Part shown: positions 27,906-38,808 of the stretch, piece by piece | How the letters are laid out: each line of letters opens with the position of its first letter | Numbering within the stretch: the first letter of the stretch is position 1 | NCBI GenBank assembly: GCA_965226475.1 | Contig: CBDDDJ010000002.1 | Span: forward strand, 186,001-250,000 | Direction of reading: 5' to 3' | From: JASLMY01 sp965226475 | GTDB taxonomy: Bacteria; Pseudomonadota; Alphaproteobacteria; GCA-2731375 | Length of the DNA: 64,000 bases | The notes under the pieces: model-generated | What the model saw: the letters and a program-made list of their open reading frames with translations, nothing else | What the model was told of the DNA's origin: nothing | Database searches by the model: none | Made by a program: the position numbers and the translations under genes

Positions 27906-28007
27906 AAACGATCCGCCCGTCGTCCCGCGATATTCAAATTCGTCACTTACGCCTCAGGACGAATCGGTCTATAAGACGGCGCTGAGCTTGACGGGGGCCA
28001 GAATGCC

Positions 28008-29507
28008 ATGAAGTTCGTGGACGAAAGTGGAAATTCCGGCGGGGCCCGGCGTCTCGCGACGACGCATCCCTTCGACGACGACAAGTTCCACGAGGAGTGC
28101 GGCGTCTTCGGCGTGCTGGGGGCGGACGACGCCTCGGCGCTGGTGGCGCTGGGCCTGCATGCGCTGCAGCACCGGGGGCAGGAGGCGGCCGGCATCGTCT
28201 CCTACGACGGGCGTCAATTTCACAGCCATCGGAGCCTCGGCCACGTCGGCGAGAATTTCAATTCGGAAGACGTGATCGGGCGACTGCCGGGCGCCGCCGC
28301 CATGGGTCACAACCGCTATTCGACGACGGGCGAGACGGTGCTCAGGAATGTGCAACCGCTTTTCGCCGAACTGGCGTCGGGCGGCCTGGCGGTCGCGCAC
28401 AACGGCAATCTCACCAATTCCGCCATGTTGAAGCGGGAGCTGGTCTCGCGCGGCTGCATCTTCCAATCGACCATGGACACGGAGGCGATCATCCACCTGA
28501 TCGCCACCAGCCGGCAGCAGGGCCTCCTGGACCGCCTGGTCGACGCACTCCGCCAACTGGCGGGCGCCTACAGCCTGGTGGCGCTGACCGAAACGCTGTT
28601 GATCGGCGCCCGCGATCCGATGGGCGTGCGCCCGCTGGTGCTCGGCCGGCTGGAGGGCGCGGCGATCCTGACCAGCGAGACCTGCGCCCTCGACATCATC
28701 GGCGCCGAGTTCGTGCGCGACGTGGCGCCGGGCGAGATCGTCGTCTGCGAGGGCGAGGAGGTCCGCACCATCACCCCCTTCCCGCCGGCCCCGCAACGCT
28801 TTTGCATCTTCGAATACGTCTATTTCGCCCGACCCGACAGCAGCGCCGAAGGCGTCGGCGTCTACGAGGCCAGGAAGCGGATCGGCGTGGAACTGGCGCG
28901 AGAGAGCGGCATCGCGGCGGACGTGGTGATCCCGGTGCCGGATTCGGGCGTGCCCGCGGCGGTCGGCTATGCCGCGGAGGCGGGCATTCCCTTCGAGCTC
29001 GGCATCATCCGCAACCACTACGTCGGGCGCACCTTCATCGAGCCGACGCAGCGGATCCGCGACTTCGGCGTCAAGCTCAAACACAACGTCAACCGACCCC
29101 AGATCGACGGCAAGCGGGTAGTGCTGGTCGACGATTCCATCGTTCGCGGCACCACCAGCCGCAAGATCGTGCAGATGGTCCGCGATGCGGGCGCCCGCGA
29201 AGTTCATTTTCGCATCGCCAGCCCGCCGACCGTGCATTCCTGCTTCTACGGCATCGATACCCCCTCGCGCGAGGAACTGCTGGGCGCCCGCCTGTCGGTC
29301 GAGGAAACGCGGGACTATATCGGCGCCGACAGTCTTTCCTACGTCTCGATCGATGGGCTCTACCGCGCCGTCGGCGGCAGCGACCGAGATGCCGTCGCGC
29401 CCGCCTATTGCGATGCCTGCTTCACCGGCGAGTACCCGATTCCGCTGATCGACCGGAACGGCGGTGAAACGGTACGCCAGCTGTCGCTACTGGCCGAACG
29501 CGCCTGA
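28008..29507 (+). CDS. purF: Amidophosphoribosyltransferase
   Basis: 499 residues. First step of purine synthesis: PRPP plus glutamine to phosphoribosylamine. The N-terminal nucleophile Cys is in FHEECGVFGV, so a propeptide of about 30 residues is removed. The glutaminase domain shows LQHRGQEAAGI and GHNRYSTTG; the PRPP site is VVLVDDSIVRGTTSRKI. The cluster Cys of iron-sulfur forms may be present (YCDACF near the C-terminus). The next gene, an SDR, follows after five bases. Confidence 0.97.
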   Translation: MKFVDESGNSGGARRLATTHPFDDDKFHEECGVFGVLGADDASALVALGLHALQHRGQEAAGIVSYDGRQFHSHRSLGHVGENFNSEDVIGRLPGAAAMGHNRYSTTGETVLRNVQPLFAELASGGLAVAHNGNLTNSAMLKRELVSRGCIFQSTMDTEAIIHLIATSRQQGLLDRLVDALRQLAGAYSLVALTETLLIGARDPMGVRPLVLGRLEGAAILTSETCALDIIGAEFVRDVAPGEIVVCEGEEVRTITPFPPAPQRFCIFEYVYFARPDSSAEGVGVYEARKRIGVELARESGIAADVVIPVPDSGVPAAVGYAAEAGIPFELGIIRNHYVGRTFIEPTQRIRDFGVKLKHNVNRPQIDGKRVVLVDDSIVRGTTSRKIVQMVRDAGAREVHFRIASPPTVHSCFYGIDTPSREELLGARLSVEETRDYIGADSLSYVSIDGLYRAVGGSDRDAVAPAYCDACFTGEYPIPLIDRNGGETVRQLSLLAERA

Positions 29508-29512
29508 ACGAA

Positions 29513-30250
29513 ATGACGGAGCGACGGCTCGACGGACGGATCGCCCTCGTCACCGGTGCCAGCCGCGGCATCGGCGCGGCCACGGCCAAGGCCTATGCGG
29601 CGGCCGGCGCGCACGTGATCGTGGTGGCCCGCACCGAAGGCGGCCTTGAGGAAATCGACGACGAAATTCGCGACGCGGACGGGGCGGCCACGCTCGTCCC
29701 CCTCGACCTCAGCCAGCACGAGGGCATCGACCAGCTCGCCGCCACCGTCTACCAACGCTGGGGCCGGCTCGACGTGCTGGTCGGCAACGCGGCGATGCTG
29801 GGCGATCTGGCGCCGGTCGGCCATATCGAGCCCACGGAGTGGGAGGAGACCTTCGCCCTCAACGTCACCGCCAACTGGCGGCTGATCCGCGCCTTCGATC
29901 CCCTGCTCCGCCAGTCGGATGCGGGCCGCGCGATCTTCCTCACCAGCGCCATCACCCGCGCGCTGCCGCCCTATTGGGCCAGTTATTCGGCCTCCAAGGC
30001 CGCGCTGGAGGCGCTGGTCCTGACCTGGGCACGCGAGGTGGAAAAGACCAACCTCCGCGTCAACCTCGCCAACCCGGGCCCGACCCGCACCCACCTGCGC
30101 GCCCGGGCCTTCCCGGGCGAGGACGCCGACCAACTCCCACCGCCCGATCACATGGCCGAGGTGATGATCCGCCTCGCCAGCCCCGCCTTCACCGGCCACG
30201 GCCTGTGGATCGCCGCGGACCAGCCGGGCGTCCTAGAACAGATCAACTGA
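29513..30250 (+). CDS. Short-chain dehydrogenase/reductase
   Basis: 245 residues. Classical SDR: LVTGASRGIGAATAKA binds the nicotinamide cofactor, VGNAAML replaces NNAG, and the catalytic Ser and YSASK are seen in LTSAITRALPPYWASYSASK. PGPTRTHLRARAFPGED is the C-terminal loop. It follows purF at five bases, a pairing common in alphaproteobacteria, which suggests cotranscription but not a purine role. Substrate unknown. Confidence 0.9.
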   Translation: MTERRLDGRIALVTGASRGIGAATAKAYAAAGAHVIVVARTEGGLEEIDDEIRDADGAATLVPLDLSQHEGIDQLAATVYQRWGRLDVLVGNAAMLGDLAPVGHIEPTEWEETFALNVTANWRLIRAFDPLLRQSDAGRAIFLTSAITRALPPYWASYSASKAALEALVLTWAREVEKTNLRVNLANPGPTRTHLRARAFPGEDADQLPPPDHMAEVMIRLASPAFTGHGLWIAADQPGVLEQIN

Positions 30251-30263
30251 TGGGGCGGAGGCG

Positions 30264-30545
30264 CTATTCGCGTTCCGTCGTCGGATCGATCTGGCGCCTG
30301 ATCTCGGTCACTTTGGTGGCGGGAAAGCCGGACATCTCGGCGTGCTTGTGGATCACCGCCTCGTCCTGGGCCAGGTAAACGCAGAAAGTCTTGTCGCCGG
30401 CGACGTAGGAATTCTGCCACTGGATATCCGGCGCCAACTGCGCCAGAACGCCATTGGACTGGGCCGCCGCGTCGCGCAGCTGCTCGCGCTCCAGGCTGCC
30501 CACTTCGGGGATGTCCCTCTCGATCATGAACATGCGCAAGGCCAT
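30264..30545 (-). CDS. DUF4242 family protein
   Basis: 93 residues. MFMIERDIPEVGSLEREQL, NSYVAGDKTFCVYLAQDEAVIHKHAEMSGFPATKVTEIR matches the DUF4242 family, to which SCO4226, a nickel-binding ferredoxin-like protein, belongs. Small, no signal peptide. Function unknown. Convergent with the SDR after purF. Confidence 0.85.
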   Translation of the reverse strand: MALRMFMIERDIPEVGSLEREQLRDAAAQSNGVLAQLAPDIQWQNSYVAGDKTFCVYLAQDEAVIHKHAEMSGFPATKVTEIRRQIDPTTERE

Positions 30546-30633
30546 TGCCGTCTTCTCCCTGTTGCCGTTTCAATTGCCGGGCCACGATAGCATCGACCGA
30601 TTCCGAAAGGACACCGGTATATTCGCGCGTCGG

Positions 30634-31971
30634 TCAGACGTAGGGATTGTCGCCGCGCCGGAGGTTGAGGCGGAGCGGCACGCCGTCGAGGTCGAAGGCG
30701 TCGCGGAGCCCGTTGGCGAGAAAGCGCAGGTAGGATTCCGGCAGCTCCGCCGGCCGGTTGGCGAAGATGGCGAAGGTCGGCGGCCGGGCCTTGGGCTGGG
30801 TCATGTAGCGCAGGCGCACCCGGCGCCCGCCGGGTGCGAGCGGTGGCGGGTGGCGGGCCAGCATTTCCCGCAGCCACTGGTTGAGCGTCGCCGTCGGCAG
30901 GCGGCGGCACCAGCGCTCGTGCGTGCCGGTCACCGCGCCGAGTAGCCCGTCCACCCCCTCCCCCGTCAGGCCCGATACCGGGCATACCGACAGCCCGCGC
31001 GCCTGGGAGAGTGACTTGGCGACACGGTCCGCCGCCAGCCGCCGGGCGGCACCCCGGTCTTCAATCGAATCCCATTTACCGAGGGCGACCACGAGCGCCC
31101 GGCCCTCCTCCAGTACCTGGCGGGCGATCACCAGGTCCTGGCGTTCCAGGGGCGCGGTCGCCTCGGTCAACAGGATCACGACCTCGGCCAGTTCCATCGC
31201 CCTGATCGCGTCGGCGCGGGAGAGCTTTTCCAGCCGATCGTCGACCCGCGCCCGGCGCCGGAGGCCCGCCGTGTCGACCAGGCGGATGCGCCGGTCCCGC
31301 CAGGTCCAGTCGACCGATATCGCATCCCGCGTGATTCCCGGCTCCGGGCCCGTCAGCATGCGGTCGCTGCCCAGCAGGTGGTTGATCAGCGTCGATTTGC
31401 CGGCGTTGGGCCGGCCCAGCACCGCGAGGCGCAAGGGGGCGTTGGGATCCCTTTCATCCTCGCTCTCGTCCGCCAGCTCGGGCAGCGCGTCCAGCATCGC
31501 ATCGTGCAATTCGACTAAGCCGTCGCCGTGGGCGGCGGAGATCGCCACCGGTTCGCCGAGGCCCAGGCCATGCGCCTCGGCCAGCGTGGTGGCGTTGTCG
31601 CGCCGCTCCGCCTTGTTGGCGACCAGGACGACGGGCGTTCGATGGCGCTGCAGCCAGCGGGCGAAGTGGGCATCGAGCGGCACCACGCCCGCCCGCGCGT
31701 CGATCAACATCAGCGCGAGATCGGCCACTTCGAGCGCCGCCTCCGTCTGTATCCGCATCCGGCCTTCCAGCGTGGCGTCGCTGTCGTCCTCCAGCCCGGC
31801 GGTGTCGATCACCCGGAAGCCGAGCGGGCCGAGCCGTCCCTCTCCCTCCCGCCGGTCGCGGGTCAGGCCGGGCGTATCGTCGACCAGCGCCAGCCGCTTG
31901 CCGACGAGGCGATTGAACAGGGTCGACTTGCCGACGTTCGGCCGGCCGAGAATCGCGATGGTGACGGACAT
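30634..31971 (-). CDS. der: Ribosome biogenesis GTPase Der (EngA)
   Basis: 445 residues with two tandem GTPase domains and a KH-like C-terminus. First domain: GRPNVGKSTLFNRLVG, DTPGLTRD, DTAGLE, NKAE. Second: GRPNAGKSTLINHLLG, DTAGLRRR and GKWDSIED, where the usual NKWD is replaced by GKWD. The C-terminal part has the typical RLRYMTQPKARPPTFAIFANRP. It acts in 50S subunit assembly. Follows bamB by four bases, the same order as in related bacteria. Confidence 0.96.
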   Translation of the reverse strand: MSVTIAILGRPNVGKSTLFNRLVGKRLALVDDTPGLTRDRREGEGRLGPLGFRVIDTAGLEDDSDATLEGRMRIQTEAALEVADLALMLIDARAGVVPLDAHFARWLQRHRTPVVLVANKAERRDNATTLAEAHGLGLGEPVAISAAHGDGLVELHDAMLDALPELADESEDERDPNAPLRLAVLGRPNAGKSTLINHLLGSDRMLTGPEPGITRDAISVDWTWRDRRIRLVDTAGLRRRARVDDRLEKLSRADAIRAMELAEVVILLTEATAPLERQDLVIARQVLEEGRALVVALGKWDSIEDRGAARRLAADRVAKSLSQARGLSVCPVSGLTGEGVDGLLGAVTGTHERWCRRLPTATLNQWLREMLARHPPPLAPGGRRVRLRYMTQPKARPPTFAIFANRPAELPESYLRFLANGLRDAFDLDGVPLRLNLRRGDNPYV

Positions 31972-31975
31972 GGCT

Positions 31976-33322
31976 TCAGCGGAACGCCACGAGGTCGGCG
32001 TCGTCGGTCAGGACGTAGAGGGTGGCGTCCGCCACCACCGGGGCCAGCAGCACCTCGCCCGGGAGGGACAGGCGGCCGATCACCTTGCCAGTATAGGGCG
32101 AGACCGCGACGGCCCCGCCCTCGCTCGAGACCAGCACCAGCCGGTCGCCGGCCAGCACCGGGCCGGCCCACCGCAGGGGATCGCCGCCGCCATCGTCGTC
32201 CTCGAAGCGCCGCAGCTGGGTGACCCAGCGAATTCGCCCGTCGCGGCGCGAGATGCAGAGGACCTCGGCCTGTGTCGTCACCGCGTAGATGAAATCGCCC
32301 GCGACCCAGGGCGTTTCCACCCCTTCGACATCGATCTCCCAGACCCGGGACCCGGTCCTGAGATCGACCGCGACCATGCGGCCCGAATGGCTGACGGCGA
32401 CCACCAGGCCGCGATCGATGATCGGGGCGCCGCGAATTTCGCTGAGCGAGGCCAGGGGCGTGAAACGGGCAATGCGCAGAAGCTGGTCGTTCCAGACCGG
32501 CCGGCCGTTTTCGACCCGGAGCGCGAACAGCTCACCCGAGGAATAGGCCGAAACCATGATGCCGCCGTCGACCGCCGGCGCGGCGCCGCCGATCAGGCCC
32601 GCCTCCTCCGCGATGCCCGAATGTTCCCAAAGGGGACGGCCATCTTCGGCGGCTAGCGCGTGGGTCCGGTTGTCGACGCCGATGACGAAGACCCGGCCGT
32701 CGGCCGCCGCCGGCGCGACCCGGAACGGCGTGCCGAGCCGCTGGTGCCAGAGAACCTCGCCGTTTGAGCCGTCGAGCGCGACGACCTCGCCGTAGCCCGT
32801 CGCGGCATAGATCCGCCCGCCGTCCCAGGCGATCCCGCCACCCAGCGCGCCGGAATCCTCTTCCTCCGGCGTCAGGTCGATGCTCCAAAGCGGCTTGCCC
32901 CCCGATGCCTCGAAGGCCCGGACAGTGCTCATCGCATCGAAAACATAGACCCGGCCATCGGCCACCAAGGGACGGCTCAGCAGGCGGGTGTCACTGCCCG
33001 ATCCTTCGCCCACGTCCCGCCGCCAGGCCATGGCCAGTTCGCCACCGAGTTCCAGATGGTGCATGGCATGATTGGCAAAACCGTCGGCTTGCGGCCAGAT
33101 CGCGTTGCGCCAGGGCGGCGGCAACTTCACCGTCAGATCGGAAATCCCCGGGTCCGGCTCCAAGGTCTGTTCGAGGCGCAGGACCGAGACGCGCTGCCCG
33201 GGAAGCGGCGGATCCTCCGAAGCCCCGATCCAATCGCTGACCGTGTCGCAACCGGTCACGAGACCGAGCAGCAGCCCCGCCGCGAGGAGGCGTCGTCCTC
33301 GCGGCGCCCGTTCAGACCCCAT
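31976..33322 (-). CDS. bamB: Outer-membrane assembly lipoprotein BamB
   Basis: 448 residues. Signal peptide with lipobox LLLGLVTGC, then an eight-bladed PQQ-like beta-propeller: repeated blades such as DGRVYVFDAMSTVRAFEASGGKPLW, GGRIYAATGYGEVVALDGSNGEVLW and AGDFIYAVTTQAEVLCISRRDGRIRW. Part of the BAM complex that folds outer-membrane proteins, including barrels such as TpsB. Its start overlaps the end of the upstream TPR gene by 11 bases; der follows. Confidence 0.92.
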   Translation of the reverse strand: MGSERAPRGRRLLAAGLLLGLVTGCDTVSDWIGASEDPPLPGQRVSVLRLEQTLEPDPGISDLTVKLPPPWRNAIWPQADGFANHAMHHLELGGELAMAWRRDVGEGSGSDTRLLSRPLVADGRVYVFDAMSTVRAFEASGGKPLWSIDLTPEEEDSGALGGGIAWDGGRIYAATGYGEVVALDGSNGEVLWHQRLGTPFRVAPAAADGRVFVIGVDNRTHALAAEDGRPLWEHSGIAEEAGLIGGAAPAVDGGIMVSAYSSGELFALRVENGRPVWNDQLLRIARFTPLASLSEIRGAPIIDRGLVVAVSHSGRMVAVDLRTGSRVWEIDVEGVETPWVAGDFIYAVTTQAEVLCISRRDGRIRWVTQLRRFEDDDGGGDPLRWAGPVLAGDRLVLVSSEGGAVAVSPYTGKVIGRLSLPGEVLLAPVVADATLYVLTDDADLVAFR

Positions 33323-33962
33323 CGGTCAGCGCCGCCAGCAGTTGTCGCGCCCGCCCCCGAATGCCGTTCGGCGTTTCGGCGTCGTCGACGAGGGCCCGCA
33401 AGCCGCCGACGGCGTCCTGCCGCCGACCCTGCCTCAGGGCGAAGACCGCCTCGATTTCGCGCGCCGAATGGCGCCAGGCGTTGTCGCCCCGCAGCAGCGG
33501 CGCCAAGCGCTCCTCGACCACCGCCGGGTCGCCGTCCTCGATCAGCCGCATGGCCGCCAGCAGGCGGGCGAGATCGCGGTAGACCGGCGAGACGTCGTCG
33601 TCGCCGGCCAGTCGGCCGTAGGCGAGGACGGCGCCGTTGGCATCGCCGTGTTCGGCCCGCGCCGCCGCCTCGCGCAGCCGCGCGATAACACCGTAACCGC
33701 CGCCGGCCTCGTCGGCCAATGCGGTGAAGGCGTTGATCGCGTCGCTCTCCTTCTCGGCCGCCAGAAGGGCCTGGGCCTCGAAGTAGCGGGCCGAATTCTC
33801 CAGCCGCGACTGCTCCTCGAAATGGCGCCAGGCCGCCTTGCCGCCGGTGCCGAGGATCAACGCGCCGACGACGATATAGACGTAGATGCCGTAGCGCTTC
33901 CACAGCCCCGAGAACTTGTCCGTGCGTAACGCCTCGTCGACCTCTTGAAAGATGTCTGCCAC
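33312..33962 (-). CDS. Membrane-anchored TPR-like protein (YfgM/TPR_21 family)
   Basis: 216 residues. Cytoplasmic N-terminus (ADIFQEVDEALRTDKFSGLWKRYG), one membrane segment (IYVYIVVGALILGTGG), then a periplasmic region of helical repeats (AINAFTALADEAGGGYGVIARLREAAA, RDLARLLAAMRLI). The family (YfgM in E. coli) lies upstream of bamB and der and works with the Sec/periplasmic chaperone network. The gene overlaps bamB. Confidence 0.88.
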   Translation of the reverse strand: MADIFQEVDEALRTDKFSGLWKRYGIYVYIVVGALILGTGGKAAWRHFEEQSRLENSARYFEAQALLAAEKESDAINAFTALADEAGGGYGVIARLREAAARAEHGDANGAVLAYGRLAGDDDVSPVYRDLARLLAAMRLIEDGDPAVVEERLAPLLRGDNAWRHSAREIEAVFALRQGRRQDAVGGLRALVDDAETPNGIRGRARQLLAALTDGV

Positions 33963-34106
33963 TTGTCGAATTTCTCCCGCGCGCGCCGCGCCAACCTATC
34001 CCCCGCCCGCCAGGACGGCAAGCCACGCCTGGGTCCCGTCGCCCGCGTGCCACGCCCGTGAGATAGTGGAGACAAGCGGAAAATACGAGCCCCGGAGGTC
34101 GAAGCG

Positions 34107-34280
34107 GTGAGCGAACACGACTGGCAACGCCTCCTCTATATCCTGGCCTGGCTGGTCGTGATGGGCCCCGCCGCCTTCATGCTCTGGCGCACGCACGGCA
34201 GGTTCTGGCGGGATCTGGTGATCTGGGGCGGAATCGTCGGGGCGGTGGCGCTGCTGTATCTGGCCATGGGGCGGGGGTGA
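34107..34280 (+). CDS. Small two-helix membrane protein (57 aa)
   Basis: A GTG-started frame with GGAGG nine bases upstream. It encodes 57 residues beginning MSEHDWQRLLYILAWLVV, with a second hydrophobic segment LVIWGGIVGAVALLYLAMG after a basic link (LWRTHGRFWRD). This looks like a genuine inner-membrane micro-protein; similar two-helix pieces begin some alphaproteobacterial retropepsin-like proteases, but the catalytic part is not here. Divergent from the TPR-like gene; 152 bases before the Ldh-family gene. Confidence 0.65.
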   Translation: MSEHDWQRLLYILAWLVVMGPAAFMLWRTHGRFWRDLVIWGGIVGAVALLYLAMGRG

Positions 34281-34432
34281 AGGGCTGTCATATGGAGTTC
34301 GGTCTGCCTCGGAACCAACTTCTGTGTCGTTACCGGCCGGCGGCCCGTGCTTGTCAGGGTGACATGAATATTCCAACCTTTTCCGCCCATCGTCGAGAGA
34401 GGTTTTCGGCTGCGGAGTTACGGGAGAAGAAG

Positions 34433-35419
34433 ATGCGTCTGAGCGTGGGCGAAGCGCGCGAGCTGGTGGCGCGGGCGATGCGGGCCAAGGGCCAGAGCCA
34501 CGAGTACGCCGGCCTCATCGCCGACCACATCATCGATTGCGAGTTGCGCGGCCTCGCCTATGGCGGCCTGGCGCGGGTCGTTTCCATCGTCGAGCGGCTG
34601 GAGCGGACCGGTCCGCCCCCGGCGCCCGTCGAGGTCGTGCACGAGACGCCGGTCTCGGCGCGGATCGCCGGCAACGACAACCTCGGCTATGTCGTCGGCC
34701 ACAAGGCGACGGAGGTGGCGATTCGTAAAGCCAGGGAGAGCGGGCTGGCAATGGTGGGCGCCAACGGCACCTGGTACACCGGCATGCTCTCCTACTATGC
34801 CGAGATGGCGGCGGCGGAGGGACTGGTTGCCATGATCGCCTCCAACACGACCGCCTGGGTGGCCCCCCATGGCGCGGTCGAGGGGCGCTTCGGCACCAAT
34901 CCGATGTGCTTTGGCTTTCCGAGCCTGGGCGATCCCGTAATCTGGGACATCGGCACCTCGAACATCATCCATGCCGAGGTCATGCTGGCCCGCCGGTTGG
35001 GCGAGGAGATCGGCGAGGGACTGGCCTACGACGGCGAGGGCCGGCCGACGCGCGATCCGGCGGCGGCCCTCGACGGCGCCTTCACCGCCTGGGGCGGGCA
35101 CCGGGGCTCGGGCCTCGGCCATGTCGTGCAGCTCCTGGGCGTGCTCGCCGGCTCCGCCCCCGCCCCGCCGGACCTCGCCGATTTCGGCTTCACCGTCCAT
35201 TTGACGCGCCCGGATCTGCTCCGGCCCGAGGCGGAATACCGGGCCCGGGTCACCGAGTACGCCAAATGGGTCCGAGCCGCCCGGCCGGTTCCGGGCAGCC
35301 CGCCCGTCCGCATGCCCTTCGACCGCTCCGCCGCCGAGCGCCGCCGGCGGCTCGAAGAGGACGCGATCGAGGTGCCGGATCTAGTGCAAAATCGACTGAC
35401 CGAAGTGGCCGGCGCGTAA
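34433..35419 (+). CDS. Ldh family (malate/L-lactate/ureidoglycolate-type) dehydrogenase
   Basis: 328 residues. NAD(P)-dependent oxidoreductase of the LDH2/MDH2 fold: ELVARAMRAKGQSHEYAGLIADHI at the N-terminus, GYVVGHKATEVAIRKARESGLAMVG, ASNTTAWVAPHGAVEGRFGTNPM (conserved His and NP motif) and GGHRGSGLGHVVQLLGVLAG. Members oxidise or reduce 2-hydroxy acids or imines. Start at ATG 34433, which has GGGAGAAG just upstream; the frame opens further upstream without support. Converges with the ATC hydrolase gene with no gap. Confidence 0.88.
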   Translation: MRLSVGEARELVARAMRAKGQSHEYAGLIADHIIDCELRGLAYGGLARVVSIVERLERTGPPPAPVEVVHETPVSARIAGNDNLGYVVGHKATEVAIRKARESGLAMVGANGTWYTGMLSYYAEMAAAEGLVAMIASNTTAWVAPHGAVEGRFGTNPMCFGFPSLGDPVIWDIGTSNIIHAEVMLARRLGEEIGEGLAYDGEGRPTRDPAAALDGAFTAWGGHRGSGLGHVVQLLGVLAGSAPAPPDLADFGFTVHLTRPDLLRPEAEYRARVTEYAKWVRAARPVPGSPPVRMPFDRSAAERRRRLEEDAIEVPDLVQNRLTEVAGA

Positions 35420-35878
35420 TCACTCCGTGCCATCCGCCGCCTTCCGACGCCAGCGAAAATCACAGCAGGGCGCCCCCTGCATCAGGGTTTGGGTACGGCT
35501 GAATTCCCACTCGGGGCGGATGCGGGCCTCGGCGGCGAAATCGACGCCGCAGGTCATCAGCGCGCCGATCTCGGGCTCGCCGATGCGGCGGAAGAAGTCG
35601 GCGAAGGCGCAGCCGACAATATCGTGGCCGTAGGCATCGTCGGTGTTCTCGACGACCTCCCGTTCGACCGGAAAGTCCGGCGCGTCGTCGGCCTCGCTTC
35701 CCGGATGGCTGTTCACCTCGAAGCCCCGTTTCTCCCGCCAGGCGACGTAGCTCCCAGCGATCGCCCGCCCGACGATCCCGTGCGCGCGCGCCTTGCCGAT
35801 CTCCTGCTCCAGCGCCTTCACGATCGGAATCACGGCGCGGGCCTGGATCCGCGTGGCGTCGAGGATGGATATGGTCAT
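35420..35878 (-). CDS. L-2-amino-thiazoline-4-carboxylic acid hydrolase family protein
   Basis: 152 residues. Two helices at the N-terminus (RIQARAVIPIVKALEQEIGKARAHGIVGRAI), then GHDIVGCAFADFFRRIGEPEIGALMTCGVDF and the C-terminal MQGAPCCDFRWR with adjacent Cys, typical of the ATC hydrolase domain. The founding enzyme opens a thiazoline ring to give S-carbamoyl-cysteine; most homologues are uncharacterised. 17 bases downstream of guaA and possibly cotranscribed. Confidence 0.82.
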   Translation of the reverse strand: MTISILDATRIQARAVIPIVKALEQEIGKARAHGIVGRAIAGSYVAWREKRGFEVNSHPGSEADDAPDFPVEREVVENTDDAYGHDIVGCAFADFFRRIGEPEIGALMTCGVDFAAEARIRPEWEFSRTQTLMQGAPCCDFRWRRKAADGTE

Positions 35879-35894
35879 ATGTTCGTTCCTTTCC

Positions 35895-37442
<1,548 letters not shown>

Positions 37443-37479
37443 GGGGCGGAGCTATAGCACCATCGGCGGTGGGGTCGCG

Positions 37480-37926
37480 CTATTCCTTAGCCGCCCGAAT
37501 CGCGCGGCGAAGCGCGCTGGTTTCCGGGCAGGAATTACCGCAGCGTTCCTCCAACTCGCTCAAGACGTCCCGCGCTTCATCCGCCTTGCCGGCGGCGAGC
37601 AGGGTTTCGCCCCACTCGCGGAGGGCGGGGAAATTGTTCGGCTCGATCAGCAGGGCCAGGCGGAAATATTTCAACGCCCGAACCGCATCACCCAAGCCCC
37701 GGTGCGAGCGGCCGAGGTTGTAATAGGCGATCGAGCTCTTGGGATCGGCGACGATCGCCCGCTCCAGCTGCTTGACCGCGCCCTCGAAATCCTCGGCCTG
37801 CAGTGCCCGGATACCGGCCACGAGGTTCCGCTGACGCCTTTCGGCGTTCGCGTCGAGGGAGAGCGCGATGGCGCCAACGGCAACGATGGAGGCAACGATG
37901 CAGGCGATGATCAAACGCCACGTCAT
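37480..37926 (-). CDS. Membrane-anchored TPR protein
   Basis: 148 residues. N-terminal anchor or signal (LIIACIVASIVAVGAIAL), then about three TPR units: NLVAGIRALQAEDFEGAVKQLERAI, SSIAYYNLGRSHRGLGDAVRALKYFRLAL and NFPALREWGETLLAAGKADEARDVL. Likely a periplasmic scaffold; no partner is evident. Located 37 bases upstream of guaA in the same direction. Confidence 0.85.
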   Translation of the reverse strand: MTWRLIIACIVASIVAVGAIALSLDANAERRQRNLVAGIRALQAEDFEGAVKQLERAIVADPKSSIAYYNLGRSHRGLGDAVRALKYFRLALLIEPNNFPALREWGETLLAAGKADEARDVLSELEERCGNSCPETSALRRAIRAAKE

Positions 37927-38031
37927 CTACCTATCGTCCCCTTCTCGTGTCCCACGGATTACACGGGCGCGAATTATAGGAGCCCGCGCGGGCCGGTGGC
38001 CAGCCTGAAGCGAGCTCATCCGGGCTCGCTA

Positions 38032-38808
38032 TCACGACGCCATCCAGCCGCCGTCGACCATCAGGTTGGCGCCGGTGATGTAGCTCGCTTCGGCACTGGC
38101 GAGGAAGAGGGCCGCGTTGGCCACGTCCTCGGGCCGGCCGAGGCGGGCCATGGGCGTTCGCGATTGGGAATAGGCGATCATTTCCGGGGCCACCGCGCGC
38201 CCACCCTTGCCGGACAGGATCTTGCCGGGCGCGACGGCGTTGCAGACGATGCCCCGGGCCGCATAGTCGGCGGCGATCTGGCGGGTGATGTAGACGACGC
38301 CGGCCTTGGAGACGCCATAGGCGATGTCGCCGGGCGCCGCGATCATGCCGTGCTGGGAGGAAATGTTGACGATCCGACCGCGCACGTCGTCTTCCCCGGG
38401 CGCCTGCTCGATCATGGCCGCCACCGCCGCCTTGCAGCCCAGGAAGACGCCCTTCAGGTTGACGTCCATCACCCGGTTCCAGTCCGCCTCCTCCGTCTCC
38501 AGCAGCGGTTTGTCGACGCCGATGGCGGCGTTGTTGACCATGACGTCGAGGCGGCCGTGGACGAAGGCGGTATCGCTCACCAGCCCCTCGACGTTGATCC
38601 AATCGGAAACGTCGCAGCGCAACGCATCCCCTGCGCCGCCAGCGGCGCGGATGAGATCGATGGTGCGTTTCCCCCCCTCGCGCGGCTGCTCCCGCACGTC
38701 GGCGACCACGACATGGGCGCCTTCGGCCGCGAACCGAAGCGCGATGGCCCGGCCGATGCCGGAGGCGGCGCCGGTGACGATCGCGACCTGTCCCGCGAGG
38801 CGCACCAC
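38032..38808 (-). CDS. SDR family oxidoreductase
   Basis: 258 residues, classical SDR: VTGAASGIGRAIALRFAAEGAHVVVADVRE, a DVSDW acidic site, NNAAIGVDKP, and SSQHGMIAAPGDIAYGVSKAG (Ser, Tyr, Lys). The C-terminus NLMVDGGWMAS is typical. Resembles glucose-1-dehydrogenase and 3-ketoacyl reductase types; substrate unknown. The next gene upstream ends at 38809 in the same direction, so they probably share a transcript. Confidence 0.9.
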   Translation of the reverse strand: MVRLAGQVAIVTGAASGIGRAIALRFAAEGAHVVVADVREQPREGGKRTIDLIRAAGGAGDALRCDVSDWINVEGLVSDTAFVHGRLDVMVNNAAIGVDKPLLETEEADWNRVMDVNLKGVFLGCKAAVAAMIEQAPGEDDVRGRIVNISSQHGMIAAPGDIAYGVSKAGVVYITRQIAADYAARGIVCNAVAPGKILSGKGGRAVAPEMIAYSQSRTPMARLGRPEDVANAALFLASAEASYITGANLMVDGGWMAS

